From CAVOGJ01 sp963695405 (lineage in GTDB: Bacteria; Planctomycetota; Planctomycetia; Pirellulales; Pirellulaceae), in assembly GCA_963695405.1 (NCBI GenBank), contig CAVOGJ010000001.1, positions 293,479 through 357,478 of the forward strand: a stretch of 64,000 bases of DNA. Direction: 5' to 3'. This document shows, piece after piece, positions 39,001 to 50,993 of this stretch (its first letter is position 1; every line of letters starts with the position of its first letter). Under the pieces are notes generated by a model. The model did not search any database. It was not told the origin of the DNA and worked only from the letters and a program-made list of their open reading frames with translations. The position numbers and the translations under genes were made by a program.

Positions 39001-40186
39001 GTGATCTGGAAACTCTGTACGATCGATGCACCGCTCGCGGGCGTCACGATGAATCCCGCATTGACCTGGCCGAAATTTAGATACTTCTCGAGGGTTCCGT
39101 CGACCGCATTCTGCGGCGACTCGGCCGCCGGATAACTACTGCCCCCGTCCAGATCAATTGCCACAACCGTGTCTGCCGGCGAGAGGATGGCCCCGGTCCC
39201 TGGCAGTTCCACCGGCATGTCTCCGATAGTCATCCACCTGGGAGGCGGCAGCTCGAGGACATCGTCAACCGAGAGCGGGAAGACAGTAAAGGCCGAGCCG
39301 GTAGAGAATCCACGAGTCGCGTATTCGCTCAGCCGATCCCGCCGCATCACGGAATCGTACGCGTAATTCATAACCCGTGTTGGCCACAAGATCGGTGCCG
39401 CCCCGCTTGTGAATTCTCGAAGAAACCGTCGCCCAAATGTGTGTGCAGACGCTCCACGCCTTGAATCCCCAAGGTGAACCAGACCCTTTCACTCCCAGGA
39501 CCCGTGGTCCAGATTTCCCAGTCACTCGACAGATGCGGATCACTCTCCGGGTCGAAATAGCCAATCGCTTCCATATGCACGTCGGTCGGAGCAAGACTGC
39601 CGGCATCCAGGGCAGGTTCCGTGATCAGGGGAGCACTCGGCGAGCCATTGACGCCTGACGCGAGCCCTTGAATGTGTACGTAATTGATCCGCGTCGCGTT
39701 CTCGCCAGCCATCCCCTGGTCAATCGTCAGTCGCCCGTCGATGACAGTGACGACATTCGTCAGCGCTTGATACTCACCAGCCGCCAAAAACGTGTTATTC
39801 CAGTAATTCGTACCCTCAACATTGATCGTGTGGTTGCTGGCGGTCGAGGCATCACCGACCGACACCGTGACCTGGTACGTCCCTACGGCTAATTCAAACT
39901 CCCAATCCTGGAATGCACGAAATTGGACGAGCGTGTCCAGCCGCTGGTCGGCTTCGACACCACGTTCTCGAGAGACGTCCGTGTGGTCACTCGACCATCC
40001 ATAGCTCAGCCCACTGTCTCGGACTCCAAACAGCTCGCCGCTGTCGACAAGGTATCGGTTGGGGACCGCGGAAATTTCCGGGGCAAAGTTAACGAGAAAT
40101 GTGTCGCCCGCCAGCGGTAGACGTTCCTCCAGCAACTCGACCGTGGGCCGCAACCGATTTCCATTGCGCATAAAATCCATCCCCAT
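36092..40186 (-). CDS. Giant secreted protein: twin discoidin-like modules, sugar dehydrogenase propeller, dockerin-like repeats (three frame breaks)
   Basis: Three open frames and a short bridge belong together. Frame one (40186 to 39368) starts with the planctomycete motif VELLEERLPLAG and a carbohydrate-binding-like domain. Removing one base at 39401-39404 and one at 39338-39340 joins it, through GGTDLVANTGYELRVRFRDA and LSEYATRGFST, to frame two (to 37395). Frame two has two copies of a module with KYLNFG, GFIVTP, QITTANDA-ERDP and LFGTN, then the start of a glucose/sorbosone-dehydrogenase propeller. A third break near 37507-37522 leads to frame three (to 36092) with SHQISNISIGPDNKLYVHNGDG, NPFGGAWRA and dockerin-like GDANLDGAVDVSDFN and GDFSADGVVDVSDFN. 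About 1360 residues; extracellular sugar oxidation or binding is inferred. Confidence 0.75.
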
Positions 40187-40204
40187 TTGAAGTTACCCGC
40201 AAGC

Positions 40205-40247
40205 AAAAAAAGCGACCACGGACAAAGAAAAGTTCATCCGTGGTCGC
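40205..40247 (-). terminator. Intrinsic terminator of the PEP-CTERM gene
   Basis: Arms GCGACCACGGA (40212-40222) and TCCGTGGTCGC (40237-40247) form a perfect 11-bp stem with a 14-base loop; seven A's at 40205-40211 become a T-run on the minus strand. It lies 41 bases past the stop of the gene at 40289-41857 and so separates it from the giant gene downstream. Confidence 0.8.
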
Positions 40248-40288
40248 ATGCAAGAATAATACTTAGCGCTCCGCTGGAATCCCAGCTG

Positions 40289-41857
40289 TTAGTGCTGTCG
40301 AGTCAGAGATCGGCGGAGTCCGAAAACCAATAGGCCACCCAACAGCTGGGCGAATGTCTGCGGTTCCGGAACGGCGGTCCCACCTGCCGAGGAGGTGAAC
40401 TTGTTGCCGTTCCAAATGTTGAAATCGGACACATCGACTGAGCCATCGGCCGTAAAGTCGCCCGCGCACCAGGCAGCTGAGGAGGTGAACTTGTTGCCAT
40501 TCCAGATGTTGAAGTCAGACACATCGACTGTTCCGTCAAGATTAGCGTCTCCTTCACGGAAGGGATTACCGCCCGTCTGAGCCGGATTGTTCGCGCCGCC
40601 CACCGCCAGCCAGCCGACATTGGCATCCGTAATATCGGCCGTTGTCACGACGCCGTCCCCGTTCATGTCGAACGTCGCTGTGTTCGTGCCCGCGACGATT
40701 TCCGTGACGAGCGCATCAATGTCAAGACAATTCCAGGCCCCGTCGTTATTGAAGTCGCCAGGGCGAATACCGGTCGCCTGACCAAAGAATTGGATATCCG
40801 CAATCTGCATCGAATCGACCCCGTCGCCCATTTCGTCCTTCACCGTTGGAAATACCATCAGGTAAGATTCGTATTCAACCGTATTCGTGACGGCAACCAC
40901 GCCGCCGGCCGTAAAGCGTTCTTCGGGTAACGTCAGGTCACCCGAGGAGATGAGCGTCCAAGCCTCGCCGCCGTCGGCTCGTGAGTTGTCGGTACTCAAG
41001 ATGGCGTCGTTGGTCCCGTATAGCTCGAACGAGGCAGGATCGCGTCCGGGAAAATCGTTGGCCGTCGTGATCTCTAACCCCTCCACGATACTGCTGCCCA
41101 ACGCCGGGGTGACAATGAAACCCGAGTTGGTTTTGCCGAAATTCAGGTACTTCGTTTGCGGATCCTGATCCACGGCCAAGACCGGTGATTCGGGGCCATT
41201 CGGCCCGTTCAATGGATAACGGCTGTCAGGTCCCACCGGCCCGAAGGCGATGGCGAAATCAAAGAAATCGCCAATCGGCGTGCCGCTTCCGTCGGCGGAC
41301 GTGTAAAGATTGACGTCCGCGATCTGCATGCTATTGGCCAGATCCGCGTCTCTCAAAGTCGGAAAAGTGATCTTAAACGACGAATAACTGTTGCTGTTGC
41401 CGGCCAGCGAATAGAGGGGGCCATCTGCTAGGCGGGCAGGCGGTAAATCACCGGCACCCGAACCGATCAATTCCCATGTCTCGCCGTTGCCATCCCCATT
41501 GTCAACACTCACGATGGCGTCGTTGGTGCCGTACAGTTCCCAACTGGCCGGATCACGCTCCGGAAAGTCGTTCGCCGTCCGCATCATCATGCTTTGTACC
41601 GTCGCTGGGCCCGAGAAGGGCGTGAAGATCAACCCCGAACCGGCGGCACCAAAATTCAAGTATTTGGTCAACGAGACGTTATCCAAGGATAACCAAGGCG
41701 CTTCGTCGCCTGGATAGCTGCTATCGACAATGGGGGGATCCAAATCAATCGCCAGCACCGAGTCTCCCGATGCCAACAAATCCACCCCCCTCGCCGACGG
41801 GACGCAGACGGTCATGGCCAACAGACTCGCCCAGGCTACGCTTCTTACATTCTGCAT
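40289..41857 (-). CDS. PEP-CTERM secreted protein with two discoidin-like modules and dockerin-like repeats
   Basis: The 522 residues start with a signal peptide (MQNVRSVAWASLLAMTVCVPSARG). Two modules follow, each with KYLNFG, G(F/L)I(V/F)TP, TTANDFP-RDP and LYGTNDAI, the same module found twice in the giant protein next door. Then come EF-hand/dockerin-like repeats: GDFNNDGAWNCLDIDALV, FDMNGDGVVTTADI, GDANLDGTVDVSDFN and GDFTADGSVDVSDFN. The last two repeats are also nearly identical at DNA level. The end VPEPQTFAQLLGGLLVFGLRR is a PEP-CTERM sorting signal: VPEP, a membrane helix and an Arg pair, recognised by an exosortase. The protein is therefore exported and processed at the surface. 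Confidence 0.82.
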   Translation of the reverse strand: MQNVRSVAWASLLAMTVCVPSARGVDLLASGDSVLAIDLDPPIVDSSYPGDEAPWLSLDNVSLTKYLNFGAAGSGLIFTPFSGPATVQSMMMRTANDFPERDPASWELYGTNDAIVSVDNGDGNGETWELIGSGAGDLPPARLADGPLYSLAGNSNSYSSFKITFPTLRDADLANSMQIADVNLYTSADGSGTPIGDFFDFAIAFGPVGPDSRYPLNGPNGPESPVLAVDQDPQTKYLNFGKTNSGFIVTPALGSSIVEGLEITTANDFPGRDPASFELYGTNDAILSTDNSRADGGEAWTLISSGDLTLPEERFTAGGVVAVTNTVEYESYLMVFPTVKDEMGDGVDSMQIADIQFFGQATGIRPGDFNNDGAWNCLDIDALVTEIVAGTNTATFDMNGDGVVTTADITDANVGWLAVGGANNPAQTGGNPFREGDANLDGTVDVSDFNIWNGNKFTSSAAWCAGDFTADGSVDVSDFNIWNGNKFTSSAGGTAVPEPQTFAQLLGGLLVFGLRRSLTRQH

Positions 41858-42324
41858 TTCTACCCCTCACGTAGTAAGAAAAGTGGATACGGGCCGCCAA
41901 GACAAGGTTTGCGACGAGCCCCTTTCAACAGCATTGCTGACGCGACGATCATTCGGCCTTGGTACGGAAACACGGGCAAAGGCCTCCATGATCAAGGCCG
42001 TCCGCACGAGGCTTGCAGCGAGAAGCGGCTGCTCAGAAGAATCTTGGGCCGGCGTTGTTGGCACGCCGCCCGTTGTCAATGACTTGCGTTTCCAGGCAAC
42101 GCGAAGCCCTGTGATCGCACGAACGCAGAAAGACGATCTGACGTCGATCCGAGAGTCGAACGCCCGATAGCGCTTCTTCACGTCGGTCTTCGTCATTCAC
42201 TCACCATGAATTGCAGATTCATGTTAGCCGTCGCACACCACGATTGCCGTGGTGTCGAAAACCGTATCGTTTCGCAAACCGCACGTCAAGAATTTGTTCT
42301 CAATCGTTACTAGTTATTCGCCAC
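41858..42324. other. Intergenic region, no accepted gene
   Basis: A 109-codon minus-strand frame (41867-42196, MTKTDVKKRYRAFDS...) has a plausible GGTGAG site but no recognisable domain; it lies immediately upstream of the PEP-CTERM gene and may be chance. The promoter of that gene should lie in this gap. Confidence 0.3.
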
Positions 42325-42816
42325 CTATTTCTGCACCTTCAGATTGTCCACATCTTGGGCGTCGACCAACCGAACTTCCCCACTTTCCAACCCGACCACC
42401 CGCTTCCCACCAATCCCTTCCGCCTCGTGTCCCAATACGGCCTGGCCGTCAAACTGGGGCGGGCTATCCGCCAGAAACAAAACGTATGGCTGCCCATCGC
42501 GTTCCGACTGAAACAACTGCGTCGGCTCACTGATGCCCAAGCGTTTCAGCGTGTATCCGCCCCGCTCGCTGGTGAAGGCCGTTAACGCCTCGAGATCCTT
42601 CGGGCGCTGGCCAGAGTGGGTGGCCCGATACTTGTTGTACACTTCCGCGACACCTCCTAGACGAGATGCCGAAACATCCTCATCGCTCGGGGCACTCGTT
42701 CCGCAGCCGGCCAGGATCTGTAGCAGGACGATGCTCGTGCCGAGCAACCAACGCGACTTCCCCTTCGTGGGTTCGACGTGACTTGGCCGCGGCGATTTCC
42801 GGCTGATTTTCCGCAT
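42325..42816 (-). CDS. Small lipoprotein of unknown function
   Basis: The ATG at 42816 gives 163 residues: a basic start, a hydrophobic stretch WLLGTSIVLLQILAGC with lipobox LAGC, and a mature part containing VAEVYNKYRATHSGQRPKDLEALTAF, typical of small planctomycete lipoproteins that sit beside DUF1559 genes. It lies 40 bases downstream of the DUF1559 gene on the same strand and is probably co-transcribed with it. Confidence 0.7.
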   Translation of the reverse strand: MRKISRKSPRPSHVEPTKGKSRWLLGTSIVLLQILAGCGTSAPSDEDVSASRLGGVAEVYNKYRATHSGQRPKDLEALTAFTSERGGYTLKRLGISEPTQLFQSERDGQPYVLFLADSPPQFDGQAVLGHEAEGIGGKRVVGLESGEVRLVDAQDVDNLKVQK

Positions 42817-42856
42817 ACTCACGACCCGTAACCTTGGTTACGCGGCACAGGGCAAC

Positions 42857-43915
42857 TCATAGGGAATCGGCATCAAACGACTGTCCGTCCGCCCGATGGC
42901 CCAACAAATTCCACGTTTCCAGATCAATCGTGTAATTGATGAACCGTACGCTGCCGTCCGCAAATACCGTATTCATGCCACTGGTGTGACGCGAGCCGGC
43001 GGTAAGCGCATAGGTGGGCCAAGTCAGGTCGGACAATTGCCCATCGGGCGTAGGCTGACAAATCGTGCTGCGCACGGTGTCAATATCCCAGCCGTCGGAC
43101 CAGCCACGATCATCATCGGGTGCTCCCGCCGTGTCGCCCAGCCGTAATCGCTTTTCACTCACCATCGCGGTCTTGCTCGTCCCGTCCTTGATGCGACCCA
43201 TCGTCGTGATCCGATCGTAGCCGAGCTCGACAACTTGCCTGCCACGAGGATTGATCCAATAGCCGCTTCGTACGATCACGCCGTTGAACCCTGTGTAATT
43301 CGCTCCCAGTTGCTGTTTGGTGCGGGGATTAAAATCATTGCTGTAGTTTCGCGTGCCCCAGAACCCGTAGGCCGCACCGCACCCCCGCGCGGGTACGGTC
43401 AACATGATTTGAAATCCATTGTCATTCCCAAATTGCTTGACAAAATCAGAACGTGAGGGAGCCGGTGCTAGCACCGCGTAATCCATCAGCCAGGCTTGAT
43501 CGATCGGATTGAAGGTGGTCTGTCGACGAGATGGACAGAAGTACATCGAAACGGGCGCATTGCTGATGTCCGCAGTGGTATTCAGGTTGTGAATTGCATT
43601 CTCTTCAAGGTAGGGCAGGATCTGGAAGGCCCAACTGAGGCCTTGTTTATCGGGGCCAAATGCCCGGCCAGCATTCGAGTACAGCTCGATCTGCGGCCAA
43701 GGTTCAATGCCGCCCGTGGGAAACCGCCGCGTCGCATTTTCCAGATTCAAGATGGCCAGTCCAATCTGTCGGACTTGATTGGCACACGTCATACGGCGGG
43801 CCGATTCCCTCGCCGTCTGCACTGCCGGCAGCAATAAGGCCACTAAAATGCCAATGATCGCAATCACGACGAGCAGTTCGACCAGAGTAAAGCCCCATTT
43901 TTTTTTCTTGGTCAT
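42857..43915 (-). CDS. DUF1559 protein with type IV pilin-like N-terminus
   Basis: The 352-residue protein starts MTKKKKWGFTLVELLVVIAIIGILVALLLPAV, a prepilin-type methylation/cleavage motif (G|FTLVE) with its hydrophobic helix. The DUF1559 domain follows: ARRMTCANQVRQIGLAILN, FPTGGI, SWAFQILPYLEENAI, and the C-terminal H-x9-DG motif HTSGMNTVFADG. Such pseudopilins would be processed by a prepilin peptidase and held in the envelope. The start codon is followed by a run of nine A's, which is prone to slippage. The lipoprotein gene follows closely. Confidence 0.9.
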   Translation of the reverse strand: MTKKKKWGFTLVELLVVIAIIGILVALLLPAVQTARESARRMTCANQVRQIGLAILNLENATRRFPTGGIEPWPQIELYSNAGRAFGPDKQGLSWAFQILPYLEENAIHNLNTTADISNAPVSMYFCPSRRQTTFNPIDQAWLMDYAVLAPAPSRSDFVKQFGNDNGFQIMLTVPARGCGAAYGFWGTRNYSNDFNPRTKQQLGANYTGFNGVIVRSGYWINPRGRQVVELGYDRITTMGRIKDGTSKTAMVSEKRLRLGDTAGAPDDDRGWSDGWDIDTVRSTICQPTPDGQLSDLTWPTYALTAGSRHTSGMNTVFADGSVRFINYTIDLETWNLLGHRADGQSFDADSL

Positions 43916-44308
43916 GGCAATCGGTCACCCCGCGAAGAGTTGTCAAGGGACGAGGAATCGATGAGTTTCCGCAGTCTAGCTGCAAGAAAAAATTCTTGCA
44001 GCCACCGTTGGCGACGAAGAATACCAGAATTCGCAAGAATTTACAAATGTGGCTGGCCGAAAAGCCCCACTCGCCCGCAACGAACCCGTTTTCTCCCCGG
44101 CGTTTGCGGCCCCCACGGCCCTCCCTGACGATGTACGCCGGGTGACGGATGGGACGGCACGCAGGCCGGTTGCTTGCCAGATTCCTGCCGGCCATCGATA
44201 GTAGGTTTCGACGGTCGACCAGGGAACGGAGCTGAATGCTTGGCACAGCTCGCAACGACGAAGCAGCCAGTGCTCATACCATCCATCTCGACAACGGACC
44301 CACCAGTT
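43916..44308. other. Divergent intergenic region between DUF1559 and truB
   Basis: Open frames here on both strands lack homology signals. The truB frame is open upstream to a TTG at 44174, but the residues before 44309 do not look like the protein family. Confidence 0.3.
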
Positions 44309-45178
44309 TTGTTTGGCATTCTGAACCTCAATAAACCGCCCGCGATCACGTCTCGCGATGCGGTCAATCAAGTGCAACGGTTGGTCCGACCCACCAAAGT
44401 CGGTCACGCGGGGACACTTGATCCGCTGGCCACCGGTGTCCTGGTGGTCTGCCTGGGTCCCGCCACGCGCTTGATCTCCTACATACAGCAAATGCGGAAG
44501 ACCTACCGCGCGACATTTCTATTCGGCCGTACCAGTGACACCGACGATATCGAGGGCAACGTACGGTTGCTGGAAGACTCCGCGCAACCTTCCGTCGACT
44601 CGATTCACTCAGTGTTGCCATCGTTCCTTGGGGAAATCTTGCAACGTCCGCCCGCTTACTCCGCGGTAAAGGTGAACGGGCGCAGGGCCTACGAGCGAGC
44701 ACGGCGCGGTGAATCATTCGACTTGCCCCCCCGCCCCGTACGCATTGACGCATTGACACTGCTTGCCTATTCCTATCCGGAACTGAGCCTAGAGATTCAA
44801 TGCGGCAGCGGAACCTATATTCGCTCGCTCGGACGCGATCTGGCACATCGGCTCGGTACGGCGGCGGTCATGTCGCAACTCGAGCGGACCTCGATTGGAC
44901 CGTTTCACCTATCCGCTTCGTTGTCGGCCTCTGCCATTTCACGAAAGCAACTGGCGGCTCATCTGCAGTCGCCGTTACACGCTGTCGCCCATTTGCCAAC
45001 CGCTACCTTGGCAGCTTCCGAAGCGGACCGCGTCTCACGAGGTTTGACGATCGAAAATCGCTGGGGACTGCCCGGGGATGAAATGGTCGCAGTGAATGAG
45101 CGTGGCGAGTTGCTCGCCATCCTCGTGCCGCGTCAGGAAGGACTTGGTCCCGCAAAAAACTTTGCCACGGTCCGCTGA
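44309..45178 (+). CDS. truB: tRNA pseudouridine(55) synthase
   Basis: The family core starts at once with LFGILNLNKPPAITSRDAVNQV, followed by VGHAGTLDPLATGVL (catalytic Asp), KTYRATFLFGRTSDTDDIEG, RPPAYSAVKVNGRRAYERARRGE and CGSGTYIRSLGRDLAHRLG. TruB isomerises U55 in the T-loop of most tRNAs. The start is uncertain: there is no in-frame ATG; TTG at 44309 fits the family alignment best, with GTG 44270 as an alternative. The C-terminal part is a PUA-like extension. About 289 residues. Confidence 0.88.
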   Translation: MFGILNLNKPPAITSRDAVNQVQRLVRPTKVGHAGTLDPLATGVLVVCLGPATRLISYIQQMRKTYRATFLFGRTSDTDDIEGNVRLLEDSAQPSVDSIHSVLPSFLGEILQRPPAYSAVKVNGRRAYERARRGESFDLPPRPVRIDALTLLAYSYPELSLEIQCGSGTYIRSLGRDLAHRLGTAAVMSQLERTSIGPFHLSASLSASAISRKQLAAHLQSPLHAVAHLPTATLAASEADRVSRGLTIENRWGLPGDEMVAVNERGELLAILVPRQEGLGPAKNFATVR

Positions 45179-45573
45179 GCGACCCATCGGCGGTGTCAGC
45201 AAGGAGGTCAGCCTGGCTGGGGACATCGACGCCGTGACGGGTGCGACTGGGTAAACCTTGCGGGTTTCAACTTACCTCGGGACAGCACAACGCGCACGAT
45301 CTGTAAGGTCACCTGCAGCTTGCCGGAAAGCCATCGGCCCGCGGCCAATTTCCACCGCTTGCTCGTTTGCGGTGGGCTACAATTCCTCGCGGGACAAGCA
45401 TACCTTCCTACCAACCATCCTACCTGCCCGCAGCGATGCTTCGGCATCGAAGGCTCGCCGAAATCATCCGCTGCTTGGCAAGCCACACACCGACAAGGAT
45501 CAAACGGGCATGGACGCGTCCCGCCGCCAGCGCATTGCTGCGGTCGCAAGTTGACTCTTCCCCCCCACCGTCC
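45179..45573. other. Intergenic region before ftsK
   Basis: Nothing is recognised in these 395 bases. The ftsK frame is open back to 45367, but the added residues look non-coding. Confidence 0.3.
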
Positions 45574-48393
<2,820 letters not shown>

Positions 48394-48423
48394 CAGGCGC
48401 ATCCAGCAGTGCCCTTCGGCGAA

Positions 48424-48443
48424 CCCGCCCCGTAAGGGGCGGG
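48424..48443 (+). terminator. Hairpin after ftsK
   Basis: Arms CCCGCCCC (48424-48431) and GGGGCGGG (48436-48443) with a GTAA loop lie 31 bases past the ftsK stop. A stable stem, but no T-run follows, so termination would need another factor. Confidence 0.4.
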
Positions 48444-48457
48444 GTGAGAACCGCGAG

Positions 48458-48553
48458 GGCCGGATCATAACCACAACGGCCGGATAATAATTACAACGGC
48501 CGGATAACAACCACGACGGCCGTGATGACATCCACGACGGCCGGATACTAAAC
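48458..48553. repeat. Tandem array of about five 20-bp units
   Basis: GGCCGGAT (one copy GGCCGTGAT) starts at 48458, 48478, 48498, 48518 and 48539, each followed by an AT-rich stretch and CACGAC/CACAAC. The unit is 20-21 bp and imperfect. The rest of the 48394-49175 gap has no accepted gene. Confidence 0.7.
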
Positions 48554-48780
48554 TCGTCGATGCATTCCTACCGGCGGTCGCGCCCGCCTGCCCGTGTCGT
48601 CGAAACTCCCCGCGATCAGCTTCCGTTCTTGGCCGACCACAAGGACAGCCGACGCGATTCCCGCCACACACCCGGCGGCTCACGCCGGCCGGTTCGCCTT
48701 CCTCGTGTTCTGTGTCACAACCCGAGGCCTCCGAGTCACAATCCGCCGTACCGTTCCAGCGGCGGGGCGCCAAAATAAAG

Positions 48781-48804
48781 CCCACCGTCGCGATCGACGG
48801 TGGG
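48781..48804 (-). terminator. Perfect hairpin, possible minus-strand terminator
   Basis: CCCACCGTCG (48781-48790) and CGACGGTGGG (48795-48804) form a perfect 10-bp stem with a 4-base loop. The plus-strand sequence before it, AAAATAAAG, would be CTTTATTTT after the stem on the minus strand, a weak T-run. No minus-strand gene ends here; an unrecognised small transcript is possible. About 60-80 bases further right, ACGACGGAAGTA occurs twice. Confidence 0.45.
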
Positions 48805-49175
48805 CAAAGCTGCCAGCGGAAATAAATCTGAAGCAGGCCTACTTAAGCAACACGACGGAAGTAGCATCACGACGGAAGTACGAAGCTCCGAATAGCGCCA
48901 CACACAGCGGGGCCAAGGACCTGGGCCGTGAATCTGCAATCGCGAACGACGAGACGTCGCATAGCTCATGCCGAATGTTCGTGCCCTAAAGCCCTTGCGT
49001 CCGTTAAACGTTGACCAGCGCGGCCCCCGCATGCTCGACAGGCTGGATCACGGTCGATAATCGGCGAGCGGCCTCATTCTGGCTCACCAGTGGCAAACTC
49101 GCAAAAATCGGAAGAATAGGGGCAGGAAACCGCGGCCTACTTTGCTAATTTAGATAAACAAGGGAAAAAGGATAA

Positions 49176-50612
49176 ATGCTTAGTAGCAATGGATTGACCG
49201 GAACGCCAGCCATCGATGTCAGCACCCCGTGGACTTTCCCGGTGATTCGAGTCTCATCCGATCCGCCGAATCGGCGCCGCGCGGCGGGCGGCGACGACGA
49301 AAGTCCACATCGCGTCCGGCAACGTCACGTGTTTTATTGCATGGGATACGATCCTCAGGGGCCCGGCTTTTACCACACGTTCTTTCAGCAGCAATTTGAG
49401 ATCTTTTGCAATCGCTTCGGTTTGCTCGGTTCCGTGTCACGGAAGCGGGACGATGCGGACGGAATCTGCTCTCACTGGAACGTGCGGCTGTCGGATGTCG
49501 ATTGGGACGTGCGGTCGAACTACACGTTCTTTCGCTGGGACGACCTCGTCGCGGCCGACTTGAAACGGCCTCTACTCCCGAGTCTCAAACTCAAGGCGTT
49601 ATGTGATCTGGACGCCATTTTCTCCGGGACCATCTTTCAACTCATTCGACTGAATTGGCGTTTTGGGCTGGCAAGCGTCTATCCCACGCTCGCGATTCTC
49701 GCATTGCTTCTGCTGGCCATGGCCATCGGTGGTTTCGTCGGGCTGGGACTGGTTCAACTCGGCCTCCCCTGGTGGGTCGCGCTTCCTCCGCTACCACTGA
49801 TGGCGCTTGGGGTCTTCGTGGGTGGCTATCGACTCTTGTCAAAGAAGTGCTTTCTTCATCTTCTCGTGGCCGACGGTGTCTTTTCCATGCAGCATGCCCG
49901 GGGCAAATGCCACGATTACCTGCAACGCGTGGATGAATTCGCGGACGAGCTGGTCAGGTCCGTTCGGCTGTCGCAGGCCGATGAAGTGGTGGTTGTCGGA
50001 CATTCCTCGGGTAGCTTCTGTGCCATTGAAGTATTGGCTCGTGCGCTGCGTAAGGCGCCGGATTTAGCGAGTCATGGTCCGCGGTTGTCCCTTTTGACGC
50101 TCGGCGCGAATCTGCCGCTCATCGGTTGCCATCCTCAAGCCGCCTCGTTTCGGGCAGACGTCGCACTGCTTGCCGAAAGCCCCGACGTCTATTGGCTGGA
50201 ATACCAATCACCGCTCGACCTGCTGAGCTTTCCCAGCTTCGATCCGGGTCGGGTGTTAATCGACCGGGCACTTCACGATCGGCAGATGAATCCCACGGTC
50301 CATTCGGCCCATATTCAACAATCGATGGAGCCCCGGGTCTTTGCCCGCAACCGATTCAATTTTTGGCGTCTCCACTTCCAGTACTTGATGGCCGTCGATC
50401 GGCTCGTCCCCTGCGATTATATGATGGTCGTCGCGGGCCCGGCCTATCTTGAACACCGAGGCATGCAGCCCGCTGCGGCCATGCAGTTGTGTTACGCGGA
50501 TGGTAGCTGGCTTCTGGACGGGGGCGAATTGCAGCCCATGATGCCCTTGCCACCAGGCAGGCGGACAGAGCCCCGCAACGCAGTTCCCGTCGGCGGCTCA
50601 CGGGTGGCATAA
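49176..50612 (+). CDS. Alpha/beta-hydrolase-like membrane protein
   Basis: The ATG at 49176 follows AAAAGGATAA. Near residue 55 is FYCMGYDPQGPGFYHTFFQQQ. Two hydrophobic helices lie at about 168-190 and 195-220 (ILALLLLAMAIGGFVGLGL and WWVALPPLPLMALGVFVGG). The segment ADEVVVVGHSSGSFCAIEVLARAL is a nucleophile-elbow pattern G-H-S-S-G of alpha/beta hydrolases, so an esterase or lipase-like activity is inferred, with the catalytic domain split by the membrane hairpin. Later catalytic residues are not certain. 478 residues; no neighbours suggest a pathway. Confidence 0.6.
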   Translation: MLSSNGLTGTPAIDVSTPWTFPVIRVSSDPPNRRRAAGGDDESPHRVRQRHVFYCMGYDPQGPGFYHTFFQQQFEIFCNRFGLLGSVSRKRDDADGICSHWNVRLSDVDWDVRSNYTFFRWDDLVAADLKRPLLPSLKLKALCDLDAIFSGTIFQLIRLNWRFGLASVYPTLAILALLLLAMAIGGFVGLGLVQLGLPWWVALPPLPLMALGVFVGGYRLLSKKCFLHLLVADGVFSMQHARGKCHDYLQRVDEFADELVRSVRLSQADEVVVVGHSSGSFCAIEVLARALRKAPDLASHGPRLSLLTLGANLPLIGCHPQAASFRADVALLAESPDVYWLEYQSPLDLLSFPSFDPGRVLIDRALHDRQMNPTVHSAHIQQSMEPRVFARNRFNFWRLHFQYLMAVDRLVPCDYMMVVAGPAYLEHRGMQPAAAMQLCYADGSWLLDGGELQPMMPLPPGRRTEPRNAVPVGGSRVA

Positions 50613-50650
50613 ACCGGCCGAACCCGTACGACGGCTGATTAGCCAGAACG

Positions 50651-50993
50651 CGGAGCGAGTGGGCAAAGGACGGATCGCGGAGCGATCTGCGACTTTGTTG
50701 TGGATCGCTCCGCGATCCCGCCGTCTACCGGCACGCGCGGCGGTGAAGCCGCCTTGCCCCACCCCGCAACGCTGGCCATCCACTACAAGGCCAAATCGCG
50801 GAGCGAGTGGGCAAAGGACGGATCGCGGAGCGATCGGCGACTTTGTTGTGGATCGCTCCGCGATCCCGCCGCCTACCGGCACGCGCGGCGGTGAAGCCGC
50901 CTTGCCCCACCCCGCAACGCTGGCCATCCACTACAAGGCCAAATCGCGGAGCGATGCCGCAACCGACGGATCGCGGAGCGATCCGCGACTTTG
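50651..50993. repeat. 148-bp tandem repeat, two full copies and a partial third, each with a long palindrome
   Basis: The sequence from 50651 repeats at 50799 and again, partly, at 50947 (period 148). Each full copy has perfect 16-bp arms GGATCGCGGAGCGATC and GATCGCTCCGCGATCC, at 50672-50687/50703-50718 and 50820-50835/50851-50866. The core TCGCGGAGCGA recurs in the partial third copy, which also encodes the last residues of the giant minus-strand protein. Between copies only a few bases differ. Confidence 0.85.

Noticed and set aside
41867..42196. 109-codon minus-strand frame with a passable ribosome site upstream of the PEP-CTERM gene
   Set aside because: No recognisable domain, low-complexity basic/Ser composition; could be real but the evidence is too thin.
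48458..50993. Possible CRISPR array (20-bp and 148-bp repeats)
   Set aside because: The 20-bp units are contiguous without unique spacers, and the 148-bp repeat is a tandem duplication; no cas genes are present.
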